Shown here: one piece after another, positions 33,266-39,880 of the stretch
Layout of the letters: each line of letters opens with the position of its first letter
Position numbering within the stretch: position 1 is the stretch's first letter
Assembly (NCBI GenBank): GCA_963724665.1
Contig: CAVRVH010000007.1
Span: 1,240,001 to 1,304,000, forward strand
Length of the DNA stretch: 64,000 nt
Source of the DNA: DASUPK01 sp963724665
GTDB lineage: Bacteria; Actinomycetota; Thermoleophilia; Solirubrobacterales; 70-9
Direction of reading: 5' to 3'
Notes under the pieces: generated by a model
Told to the model about the DNA's origin: nothing
The model's database searches: none
Seen by the model: only the letters and a program-made list of their open reading frames with translations
Program-made: the position numbers and the translations under genes

Positions 33266-34669
33266 TTACTTCCACGGCCCGGGCACGGAAACCTGCGGTG
33301 CGCGCCTAACGAAACGTCTCGTGCCCAGCGAGCTCTGCGGCGACACGAGCGCCTCGACCTCGGCAGCCGCGCCACCCTCAGGCGCGAAAGTGAACCGCTT
33401 GCGCTTGAAACCCTCAGGCTTCCGCCCGACCGCGCGAAGCCGCGCGGTGGTCAAAACCTGCGTGAGGATGACCTTCATCTCGAGCTCGGCGAAGCGGGCG
33501 CCGAGGCAGCGACGCACGCCACCTCCGAAGGGAATCCAGGCGGCATCTTCCGGGGTGCCGTTGAGGAACCGTTCGGGTCGGAATTCGTCCGGCTCCGGAT
33601 AGGTGTCCGGATCACTGTGCACGAGGTAGATGGAGACCATCAGGATCGAGCCGGAAGGAATCGTGTAGCCGCCCAGCTCCACCGGCTGCCTGACGTGTCG
33701 TGCAACCACCGGCACGACCGGTCGGGACCGGAGTGTTTCCTTGACGACCGCTTCCAGATAAGTGTCCTTGCCACCCGCTTCGATCTCGTCGGTGAGTCGC
33801 TGGAGCTTTTCAGGCGATCGAAGAAGCCTTTCGAGGGCCCAAGCCGATCCACTGGTGGTCGTCTCGTAGCCGGCCATGATCATGGTCAGGATCTCGTCCC
33901 GCACCTCTTGGTCGCTCAGCGGCGACCCGTCCTCGTGCTCGGCCCGAATCAGCAGGGAAACCGTGTCGTCGCGGAACTGGGTCATCGGATCGGCGCGCCG
34001 CTCGGTGATCACCTCGAAGAGGATCTCGTCGATCTTGTCGAGCACTCGCATCAGCCGTGCGTACGGTGAACTTCCGGCGAGCTCGCGGCGGAACCAGGGC
34101 ATCAGCGTGAAGGGCGAGTCACAGCGATCCATCATTTCCGGGATCAGCCGGCGGAGCTCGCTGTGCGAGTCGTCCGAGTGCTCCCCGAAGACGACTCTCA
34201 TGATGGATGAGAACGAGATCGCCTCCATCTCCTCGTGGAGCTTCAGCCGTTGTCCTGTCTCCCAGCCCTCGATCCGCTTGGCGGCGATCTCCCGGACCTG
34301 ATCAACGAACTGGGCTGCGTGTGACGCTCCGAGGCCGCGCAGCAGGATCCGCCGCTGCTGCATGTGCGCATCCCCGTCCAGCAACAGGATGGAGTTGGAC
34401 CCGACCACCGGCCGGAAGATGCCATTCGTCTCCCCGGCCCTGAGGATGTCCGGGTCCCGCGAGAGAGCCTGCTTGGCCAGCTCGGGGGTGCCGACCATCA
34501 CCACGTTCTGTGCGGGCCCGAGTCGAATCGTGAAGATCCGGCCGTACCGCTCCCGGCAGCGGTCCATGAATTCGATCGGCCGGAACATCCACTCCGACGT
34601 CTGCAACCACCCCGGCGCACGTGGGCCGGGTGGCAGACCGCTGGATGGGGTCGCCGCGGTCAAATTCAT
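33266..34669 (-). CDS. Cytochrome P450
   Basis: A 467-residue P450 monooxygenase with all signatures: proline-rich LPPGPRAPGW near the start, I-helix AGYETTTS for oxygen activation, ExxR in VKETLRSRP, the PERF motif region EFRPERFL, and the haem-ligand loop FGGGVRRCLGARFAE. It lacks a membrane anchor, as is usual for bacterial enzymes, and needs a ferredoxin/reductase partner; the FprA-type reductase in the window could serve. I use ATG 34669 rather than TTG 34705 because that TTG falls inside a GGAAATTCC palindrome of the promoter region. It is divergent from an acyl-CoA dehydrogenase gene, suggesting joint control. Confidence 0.92.
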   Translation of the reverse strand: MNLTAATPSSGLPPGPRAPGWLQTSEWMFRPIEFMDRCRERYGRIFTIRLGPAQNVVMVGTPELAKQALSRDPDILRAGETNGIFRPVVGSNSILLLDGDAHMQQRRILLRGLGASHAAQFVDQVREIAAKRIEGWETGQRLKLHEEMEAISFSSIMRVVFGEHSDDSHSELRRLIPEMMDRCDSPFTLMPWFRRELAGSSPYARLMRVLDKIDEILFEVITERRADPMTQFRDDTVSLLIRAEHEDGSPLSDQEVRDEILTMIMAGYETTTSGSAWALERLLRSPEKLQRLTDEIEAGGKDTYLEAVVKETLRSRPVVPVVARHVRQPVELGGYTIPSGSILMVSIYLVHSDPDTYPEPDEFRPERFLNGTPEDAAWIPFGGGVRRCLGARFAELEMKVILTQVLTTARLRAVGRKPEGFKRKRFTFAPEGGAAAEVEALVSPQSSLGTRRFVRRAPQVSVPGPWK

Positions 34670-34694
34670 CTCCCCATGGGGTACGGCTACGGGT

Positions 34695-34846
34695 GGAAAT
34701 TCCAAGTGCCTACTGCCTTCTTAGTACTTTCGTCCATATGACTTTATGGAGGATCGGGTATCGATACATCCGCATTAACCCGATACTTCACTCCTGGGAA
34801 ATTCCCTTCATGGTGCGGCTTGCAGTAGGAAGTAGGAAGTCCTACT
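34695..34846. promoter_or_regulatory. Divergent control region with paired palindromes (P450 / acyl-CoA dehydrogenase)
   Basis: The 238-bp gap is AT-richer than its surroundings and contains GGAAATTCC (34695-34703) beside CCTACTGC (34709-34716) on the P450 side. On the dehydrogenase side it contains GGGAAATTCCC (34796-34806) beside the inverse GCAGTAGG (34822-34829). A perfect palindrome AGTAGGAAGTCCTACT follows at 34831-34846. The mirrored pairs look like operator modules for one regulator. Confidence 0.5.
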
Positions 34847-34907
34847 ATTCACTTTGCGGACGCGCCGAATGCGCCCCGCTCCACCCTGAGGACAAGGAGA
34901 ACGAGCA

Positions 34908-36116
34908 GTGGCCACCGCGACTTCCAGCGTCATCAAGCCCGATCACGGCGCCAGCCGCAAGCACTTCATCTTCACGGACGAGCACGAGGAGCTGCGCGAG
35001 TCGATGAAGTCGTGGGTGCTGAAGGAGTGCACCCCGCACCGCTTCGAATGGGAGGAGAACCTCTGGCCCGACTCGATCCTGAAGCGGGCGGCCGACCTCG
35101 GTTACGTCGGCCTCTGCTACCCGGAGGAGTACGGCGGCCAGGGCGGCGACTACTTCTACTCGCTTGTCCGGGCCGACGCGATGAGCTACTCGGGCTGCGG
35201 CGGCCTCAACATGGGCTTTGCGGTCCACACCGACATGGCAACGCCGCCGATCCACCTGCTCGGGACCGAGGATCAGAAGCAGCGCTACCTGGTCCCCTCC
35301 ATCAAGGGCGAGCTGATCAGCTCGCTCGGGATCACCGAGCCGGGTGCCGGCTCCGACGTCGCCGGTATCCGCACCACCGCCAAGCGCGACGGCGACGAGT
35401 ACGTGATCAACGGCTCCAAGACCTTCATCACCAACGGCCTGCGCGCCAACTACATCGTCCTGGTTACGAAGACCGACCCCAACGCCGGACACGACGGGAT
35501 CACCCTCTTCATCGTCGACATCCGCGACACCGACGGCAAGGAGGTCGAGGGCTTCAGCGTCTCCCGCAAGCTCGAGAAGATGGGGATGCACGCCTCGGAC
35601 ACCGGAGAGCTCTCATTCCAGGATGTCCGCGTTCCGGCGGAGAACATGCTCGGCCAGGAGGGCAAGGGCTTCTACCACATCAGCTGGGAGCTCCAGGGAG
35701 AGCGCCTGGTTGCCGCAATCGGCTGCGTTTCCGGCGCCGAGCGGGTCTTCGATCGCACCCTGGAGTACGCCAAGGAGCGCGAGGCCTTCGGCCGCCCGAT
35801 CGGCCGCTTTCAGGCGATCCGCCACAAGTTCGCCGAGATGTCGGTGAAGATCGAGGCCGCCAAGCAGATGGTCTACGCGACAGCCTGGCGCTTTTCCAAC
35901 GGCGAGTACCCCGTCCGCGAGATCACCCAGGCGAAGCTCTACGCCTCACGGATCATCGAGGAGGTCGCCGACGACTGCATCCAGATCCACGGCGGCTACG
36001 GCTACATGAAGGAGTACGAGGTCGAGCGCGCCTACCGCGACTCCCGCCTCAACCGCATCGGCGCCGGCACCGACGAGGTCATGCTCGAGGTGATCGGCCG
36101 CAGCTACGGGCTCTAG
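34908..36116 (+). CDS. Acyl-CoA dehydrogenase
   Basis: A 402-residue flavoprotein of the ACAD family that forms trans-2-enoyl-CoA. Visible are the FAD-binding ITEPGAGSDVAGIRTTA, KTFITNG, the mid domain, REAFGRPIGRFQAIRHKFAEM and IQIHGGYGYMKEYEVERAYRD. The usual MCAD catalytic Glu just before GT in the last helix is Ala (IGAGTDEVM). As in long-chain and isovaleryl enzymes, the Glu in LQGERLVAA is a likely base. GTG at 34908 has AAGGAG 8 nt upstream. It is a paralogue of the dehydrogenase at 37033-38202. Its stop shares CTAG with the convergent broken YCII gene. Confidence 0.92.
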   Translation: MATATSSVIKPDHGASRKHFIFTDEHEELRESMKSWVLKECTPHRFEWEENLWPDSILKRAADLGYVGLCYPEEYGGQGGDYFYSLVRADAMSYSGCGGLNMGFAVHTDMATPPIHLLGTEDQKQRYLVPSIKGELISSLGITEPGAGSDVAGIRTTAKRDGDEYVINGSKTFITNGLRANYIVLVTKTDPNAGHDGITLFIVDIRDTDGKEVEGFSVSRKLEKMGMHASDTGELSFQDVRVPAENMLGQEGKGFYHISWELQGERLVAAIGCVSGAERVFDRTLEYAKEREAFGRPIGRFQAIRHKFAEMSVKIEAAKQMVYATAWRFSNGEYPVREITQAKLYASRIIEEVADDCIQIHGGYGYMKEYEVERAYRDSRLNRIGAGTDEVMLEVIGRSYGL

Positions 36117-36500
36117 GCCTGGATCAGCCCCGGGCTCCCGCTGTCATAGCCGTATTCAGAGAGGTCCTTCACCTGCCGGACCTCGACCCCGTCGCCTATC
36201 GGCACCTTCTTCGCCCAGCCAATCGCCTCTTCGAGGCTGGCGCAATCGATCAGGCAGAAGCCGCCGAGCTGCTCCTTGGTCTCGGTGAACGGACCGTCGA
36301 TGACGGCTTGGTCGGCCCGCGGAGACCCGTACGGTCTTTGCCTCTTCCGGGAGCTCGAGCGCCTCGTTGGCGATCAGCACGCCGGCGTCGATCGCCTCCT
36401 TGTTGAAGGCGTTCCAGGCCTCCATCGCCTGCTTCATCTCCTCCTCGGAGGCGTCGTACATCTTCTCCCGGTCCCGCGCGAACGCCAGCAGAAACTTCAT
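36113..36500 (-). pseudogene. YCII-related (DGPF-type) protein gene with a frameshift
   Basis: The first part, MKFLLAFARDREKMYDASEE to LELPEEAKTVRVS, is a good YCII/DGPF-domain N-terminus. The frame then turns to Arg-rich nonsense. Removing one base near 36312-36322 (minus strand, around TCCGCGGGCCGAC) restores AVIDGPFTETKEQLGGFCLI and continues to VRQVKDLSEYGYDSGSPG, ending at TAG (36115-36113). The hallmark DGPF/ETKE is in that second frame. It is either a recent pseudogene or a sequencing error; no other change is needed to restore about 128 residues. Its restored stop lies exactly in a CTAG shared with the upstream dehydrogenase. Confidence 0.75.
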
Positions 36501-36598
36501 GCATTCCTCCTCGATCTCAAGCGGCGCCTGTCGCCGCGTTCACCCTAACGACGAACCATCTCCGGCCAGATCGACAAACCCCGTATAACGACTGCCGC

Positions 36599-37036
36599 GT
36601 GAGCAACCTCGACCACATCCGCTCCTACTACGAAGCCCTCAACACGGGAGACGCCGACCTGGTCGCCTCTCACTTCACCGACGACGCGGTCCACTACTAC
36701 ACGCGGCTCGGGCCGCACGAGGGCGCCGAGCGGATCGGCCAGAACTCCAAGATGGGCGTCGAGATGATCGACGGCCAGTGGTACCTCGAGCACGGCATCG
36801 AGCAGGGCGACGAGGCCGTGATCGAGTGGACGATGACCTGGCGCGACCCGAAATCGGGCGAGAAGCGCCTCGACCGCGGCACGGAGTGGTTCCTGATGCG
36901 GGACGGCAAGATCGCCGAGGTCCGCGCCTACCACCACGGCGGCAAGAAGAACCCGCAGGGCGATCTGCTCGGCTTCGACCACGCCGGGCGCGGCTACACG
37001 ATGATGGAGGACTGGAGGCCACCGTCGCCGTCATAA
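36599..37036 (+). CDS. SnoaL-like / NTF2-fold protein
   Basis: A 145-residue NTF2-like protein: LDHIRSYYEALNTGDADLVASHFTDDAVHYY at the start and EWFLMRDGKIAEVRAYHHGG near the end are typical of the ketosteroid-isomerase/SnoaL superfamily. Start is GTG; TATAAC lies 9 nt upstream as a possible -10. Its TAA stop overlaps the apparent ATA start of the next dehydrogenase by four bases (ATAA), suggesting coupled translation and function in the same acyl-CoA pathway. Confidence 0.8.
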   Translation: MSNLDHIRSYYEALNTGDADLVASHFTDDAVHYYTRLGPHEGAERIGQNSKMGVEMIDGQWYLEHGIEQGDEAVIEWTMTWRDPKSGEKRLDRGTEWFLMRDGKIAEVRAYHHGGKKNPQGDLLGFDHAGRGYTMMEDWRPPSPS

Positions 37037-38202
37037 AGGACACCGGCAAGCGCGCCCCCCTCCCGCCATTCACCGAGGAGCACGAGGAGCTGCGCGAGTC
37101 GGTGCGGCGCTTCGTCACCAAGGAGATCGCGCCCCACATCGAGGAGTGGGAGGACGCGCGCGAGTTCCCGCGCGAGCTGTACAACCGCTGCGGCGAGCTC
37201 GGCTTCCTCGGCCTCAAGTTCGAGACCGAGTACGGCGGCCAGGGCGGCGACTACGTCCATGACGCGGTCTGGGTCGAGGAGCTCTCTCGCTCGGGCGGCA
37301 GCGGCGGGGTCGCGGCAGGACTGGGGGCCCACGCCGAGATCGCAATGCCGCCGATCTGGAAGTTCGGCACGGAGGAGCAGAAGCAGCGCTGGCTCGTCCC
37401 GGGCATCAAGGGCGAGTTGGTCGGCGCGCTCGGGATCACCGAGCCCGGCGCCGGGTCCGACGTCGCCTCGCTGCGGACCATCGCCCGAAAGGTGGACGGC
37501 GGCTACGTCGTCAACGGCGCCAAGACCTTCATCACCAACGGCGTGCGCGCGGACTTCCTGGTCTGCGCGGTCAAGACAACCCAGGAGGGCGGCCACCACG
37601 GCATCTCGTTCCTGGTCCTCGAGCGGGACATGCCCGGCTACGAGGTCGTCTCGAAGCTCGAGAAGATGGGCTGGCACGCATCCGACACCGGCGAGCTCTC
37701 GTTCACCGACGTCGAGGTCCCGGACGAGAACCTCCTCGGCGAGCAAAACGAGGGCTTCAGGCTGATCATGGCCAACTTCCAATGGGAGCGGCTGACCATG
37801 GCACTCGGCGCCGTGGGCGGGATGCAGAAGGTCTTCGAGATGACCCTCAAATACGCCAAGGAGCGCGAGGCATTCGGCCGGCCGATCGGCCGCTTCCAGG
37901 CGATCCGCCACAAGTTCGCCGAGATGTCGGTGAAGATCGAGGTCTCGCGAGCACTCACGTACGCCTGCCTCCGGAAGTTCGCGGCCGGCGGAGACGCGAC
38001 CCGCGAGGTCACCCAGGCCAAGCTCTACACGCAGCGCGCGATCTGCGACGTCGCCGACGAGGCGATCCAGATCCACGGCGGCTACGGCTACATGCGCGAG
38101 TACGGCGTCGAGCGGGCCTACCGCGACGCCCGACTCGGCCCGATCGGTGGCGGCACCGACGAGGTGATGAAGGAGATCCTGGGGAAGCAGCTGGGGCTGT
38201 AG
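37033..38202 (+). CDS. Acyl-CoA dehydrogenase with no canonical start codon
   Basis: A ~389-residue ACAD closely similar to the one at 34908: LGITEPGAGSDVASLRTIA, KTFITNGVRADF, KEREAFGRPIGRFQAIRHKFAEM and QIHGGYGYMREYGVERAYRDARL. GGTDEVMKEIL lacks the MCAD-type Glu, and FQWERLTMA offers the alternative base. Homology begins at FTEEHEELRES, yet no ATG, GTG or TTG lies in frame between that point and deep inside the SnoaL-like gene. The best candidates are ATA at 37033, overlapping the upstream TAA as ATAA, or CTG at 37012. GGAGG sits 14 nt before the ATA. I give the ATA start, with low confidence in the exact codon and high confidence in the gene. Confidence 0.88.
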   Translation: MKDTGKRAPLPPFTEEHEELRESVRRFVTKEIAPHIEEWEDAREFPRELYNRCGELGFLGLKFETEYGGQGGDYVHDAVWVEELSRSGGSGGVAAGLGAHAEIAMPPIWKFGTEEQKQRWLVPGIKGELVGALGITEPGAGSDVASLRTIARKVDGGYVVNGAKTFITNGVRADFLVCAVKTTQEGGHHGISFLVLERDMPGYEVVSKLEKMGWHASDTGELSFTDVEVPDENLLGEQNEGFRLIMANFQWERLTMALGAVGGMQKVFEMTLKYAKEREAFGRPIGRFQAIRHKFAEMSVKIEVSRALTYACLRKFAAGGDATREVTQAKLYTQRAICDVADEAIQIHGGYGYMREYGVERAYRDARLGPIGGGTDEVMKEILGKQLGL

Positions 38203-38236
38203 CGGATCGAGCTCGTCGAAGACGTGCTGCGAGTGG

Positions 38237-38487
38237 CTATTGCCTCTGCCTATCCCTGCCGGGACCGCCAACCAGCTGGTCGTTGCCCAGCCCCCCGATC
38301 AGGAAGTCCTCGCCCGCTTCGCCCCAAAGCTTGTCGTTGCCGGGCCCGCCGTTCAGGCCGTTGGTATCGCGCGTCCCGGCGGCTCGCCCGCTCGTCGAGC
38401 CCAGTGGCGCGCTGTCGGGGTTCAGGATGTCGTTGCCGCCGGGGGTTCAGGATGTCGTTGCCGCCGCCCCCGGTCAGGGTGTTACGT
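38237..38487 (-). pseudogene. Remnant of an RTX (haemolysin-type calcium-binding repeat) gene
   Basis: Minus-strand translation gives nonapeptide repeats GGPGNDKLWGEAGEDFLIGG and LGNDQLVGGPGRD, ending at TAG (38239-38237), and upstream TLTGGGGNDILN. These fit the calcium-binding RTX consensus GGxGxDxLx. An exact 25-bp tandem duplication (38417-38441 and 38442-38466) shifts the frame between the two parts, and no start codon, secretion signal or passenger domain precedes them. I read it as a relic of a secreted RTX protein. The rest of the 38203-38645 gap holds no other gene that I can support. Confidence 0.7.
38417..38466. repeat. Exact 25-bp tandem duplication
   Basis: Two adjacent identical 25-base units starting ggggttcagg and ending ttgccgccg. 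The length is not a multiple of three, so the duplication frameshifts the RTX remnant it lies in. Confidence 0.9.
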
Positions 38488-38619
38488 AGTCACACAAGCG
38501 CGCCTAGCCGCGCCTGACCCTGACGCCTAAGGGTCAACTGCAGCCCGAGGGTCCTCGCGCTGATGGCACGCTGGATCTCGGGGGCGCCGCCGTCGGCAAG
38601 CAGCTCGGCTTTAGAGATA

Positions 38620-38634
38620 ACGACCGATCGTGCT
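38620..38634. promoter_or_regulatory. TetR operator copy 1 (ACGACCGATCGTGCT)
   Basis: Matches the inverse of the palindrome at 39679-39696. It ends on the first base of TAAGTT, the -10 of the tetR gene at 38646, so binding would block tetR transcription. Confidence 0.65.
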
Positions 38635-38639
38635 AAGTT
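38634..38639 (+). promoter_or_regulatory. Putative -10 (TAAGTT) of leaderless tetR promoter
   Basis: TAAGTT followed by 6 nt and the tetR ATG at 38646. Confidence 0.5.
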
Positions 38640-38645
38640 GGGTAG

Positions 38646-39284
38646 ATGGCAAGTAGAGCGTCCAAATCGAAACCGCATCCCTCCCGCAGGCAGCGCATCG
38701 ACGGCGAGCGCAGCCGGAACGCCATCCTGAACGAGGCCGCGCGGCTCGCAACCGTGGAGGGGATCAGCGGGCTCTCCTTGAGCCGTCTGGCGGACGCCGT
38801 CGGGATGAGCAAGAGCGGCCTCTTCGCCCACTTCGGCTCCAAGGAGGAGCTCCAGCTGGCCACGATCGAAACCGCCGACGAGATCTTCGACGAGCAGGTG
38901 CGCGAGGCTGCCTCGCCAGATGCGGGCGGCCTCGAGCGGCTACGGGCGCTGCTCGACGCCTACCTCCGCTACGTCGAGTCGGGGACCTTCCCAGGCGGCT
39001 GCTTCTTCGCCGCCGTGATGGTCGAGGTGAGCCAGCAGCCGGGCGCCGTTCGCGACCGGATGGTCGCCTTCATGGGCGACTGGCTCGGCGGCCTCCAGGC
39101 GGCCATCAGGGACGCCCAGAAGGAGGGGACGATCTCCAAGTCCGAGGATGGAGAGCAGCTGGCCTTCGAGCTCGAGGCCTTCCTGCTGCTGGCGAACACC
39201 CAGTTCGCGGTGGCCCAGGACCGCGAGCCGGTCAAGCGGGGGCGGCGGGCGATCGAGCGCCGGCTGGAGGCGGCGACGACCTGA
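38646..39284 (+). CDS. TetR family transcriptional regulator
   Basis: A 212-residue TetR repressor. The HTH is at about residues 30-70 (AARLATVEGISGLSLSRLADAVGMSKSGLFAHFGSKEEL), followed by a TetR_C domain of the type with ESGTFPGGCFFAAVMVEV and AFELEAFLLLANTQF. Three copies of an ACGA..TCGT palindrome, one at its own promoter and two upstream of the neighbouring DUF4242 and mmpL genes, make it the probable local repressor of all three. It ends before a strong bidirectional terminator. Confidence 0.9.
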   Translation: MASRASKSKPHPSRRQRIDGERSRNAILNEAARLATVEGISGLSLSRLADAVGMSKSGLFAHFGSKEELQLATIETADEIFDEQVREAASPDAGGLERLRALLDAYLRYVESGTFPGGCFFAAVMVEVSQQPGAVRDRMVAFMGDWLGGLQAAIRDAQKEGTISKSEDGEQLAFELEAFLLLANTQFAVAQDREPVKRGRRAIERRLEAATT

Positions 39285-39292
39285 GAACCTCC

Positions 39293-39326
39293 GGGCGGCG
39301 GGCGGATTTCTGACCGCCCGCCGCCC
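39293..39326. terminator. Strong bidirectional terminator hairpin
   Basis: GGGCGGCGGGCGG, loop atttctga, CCGCCCGCCGCCC: a perfect 13-bp stem between the convergent tetR and DUF4242 genes. No U-tract, which is common for actinobacterial terminators. Confidence 0.75.
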
Positions 39327-39332
39327 ATCGGC

Positions 39333-39659
39333 TCACGATGCGACCGGCTCCCGATCCGGATCGGGCCGGATCACGACGGTGTCGGCCACGGCCCAGATCT
39401 CGTCCGCGGGCATTCCGACGCGATGCGCGTGCTTGCGGATCGCCTCGGGGCTGGCGGCCTGGTAGATGCAGACGCTTCCCAGCGTGCCGTCCTCCTCCGC
39501 GATCACGTAGCTGCGGATCCAGCGAATGTCCGTAGGGAACTCATCGTCCGCGACCTGCTTCGAGCGCGCCGCGGCCTGCTCCAGCTCCGCGGGCGATGCC
39601 CAGGCGTTCTTGCGGCGAATGGAATACATCTGCAACTCGCCATTGCTTCCGTTCGACAT
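39333..39659 (-). CDS. DUF4242 (SCO4226-like) domain protein
   Basis: A 108-residue protein with the DUF4242 pattern: MYSIRRKNAWASPAELEQAA, DIRWIRSYVIAEEDGTLGSV, CIYQAASPEAIRKHAHRVGMP and a final ADEIWAVADTVV. The family includes a Streptomyces nickel-binding protein; most members are uncharacterised ferredoxin-like-fold dimers. AAAGGA lies 6 nt before the ATG at 39659, ruling out the ATG eight codons upstream. A TetR operator palindrome ends 20 bp upstream, so it is probably part of the TetR regulon with mmpL. Confidence 0.8.
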   Translation of the reverse strand: MSNGSNGELQMYSIRRKNAWASPAELEQAAARSKQVADDEFPTDIRWIRSYVIAEEDGTLGSVCIYQAASPEAIRKHAHRVGMPADEIWAVADTVVIRPDPDREPVAS

Positions 39660-39678
39660 GATCGATCCTTTCATAGTT

Positions 39679-39696
39679 AGCACGATCGGTCGTGCT
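39679..39696. promoter_or_regulatory. TetR operator copy 2 (AGCACGATCGGTCGTGCT)
   Basis: 7-bp perfect arms AGCACGA/TCGTGCT around TCGG, between the DUF4242 gene and the divergent mmpL gene. It is the most complete of three copies. Confidence 0.7.
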
Positions 39697-39710
39697 GACT
39701 ATACAGAAGA

Positions 39711-39725
39711 GCGACCGATCGTGCT
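39711..39725. promoter_or_regulatory. TetR operator copy 3 (GCGACCGATCGTGCT)
   Basis: Third copy of the element, centred about 30 bp (three helical turns) from copy 2, a spacing that would permit cooperative binding on one face of DNA. Confidence 0.6.
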
Positions 39726-39880
39726 GTCACGGAGCGGAGCGCCGGTTCGTCACACAAGTGCGATGAGTTGAGGGCTATCTAGGGGTCATCCCCAATTGAA
39801 GGTGGGGCGCGCGATGTCCATGCTGCGCCATCTCAACCGTCTTGGAAGTACTGACCAGATCAATCACAGGAGGGAACCTC

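Noticed and set aside
38401..38470. CRISPR-like repeat
   Set aside because: Only two adjacent copies with no spacer; it is a tandem duplication inside an RTX-type coding remnant.
38490..38831. Minus-strand open frame overlapping the 5' end of tetR
   Set aside because: The part overlapping tetR is a shadow and the part in the gap (AELLADGGAPEIQRAISART) matched nothing I know; too weak to call a gene.
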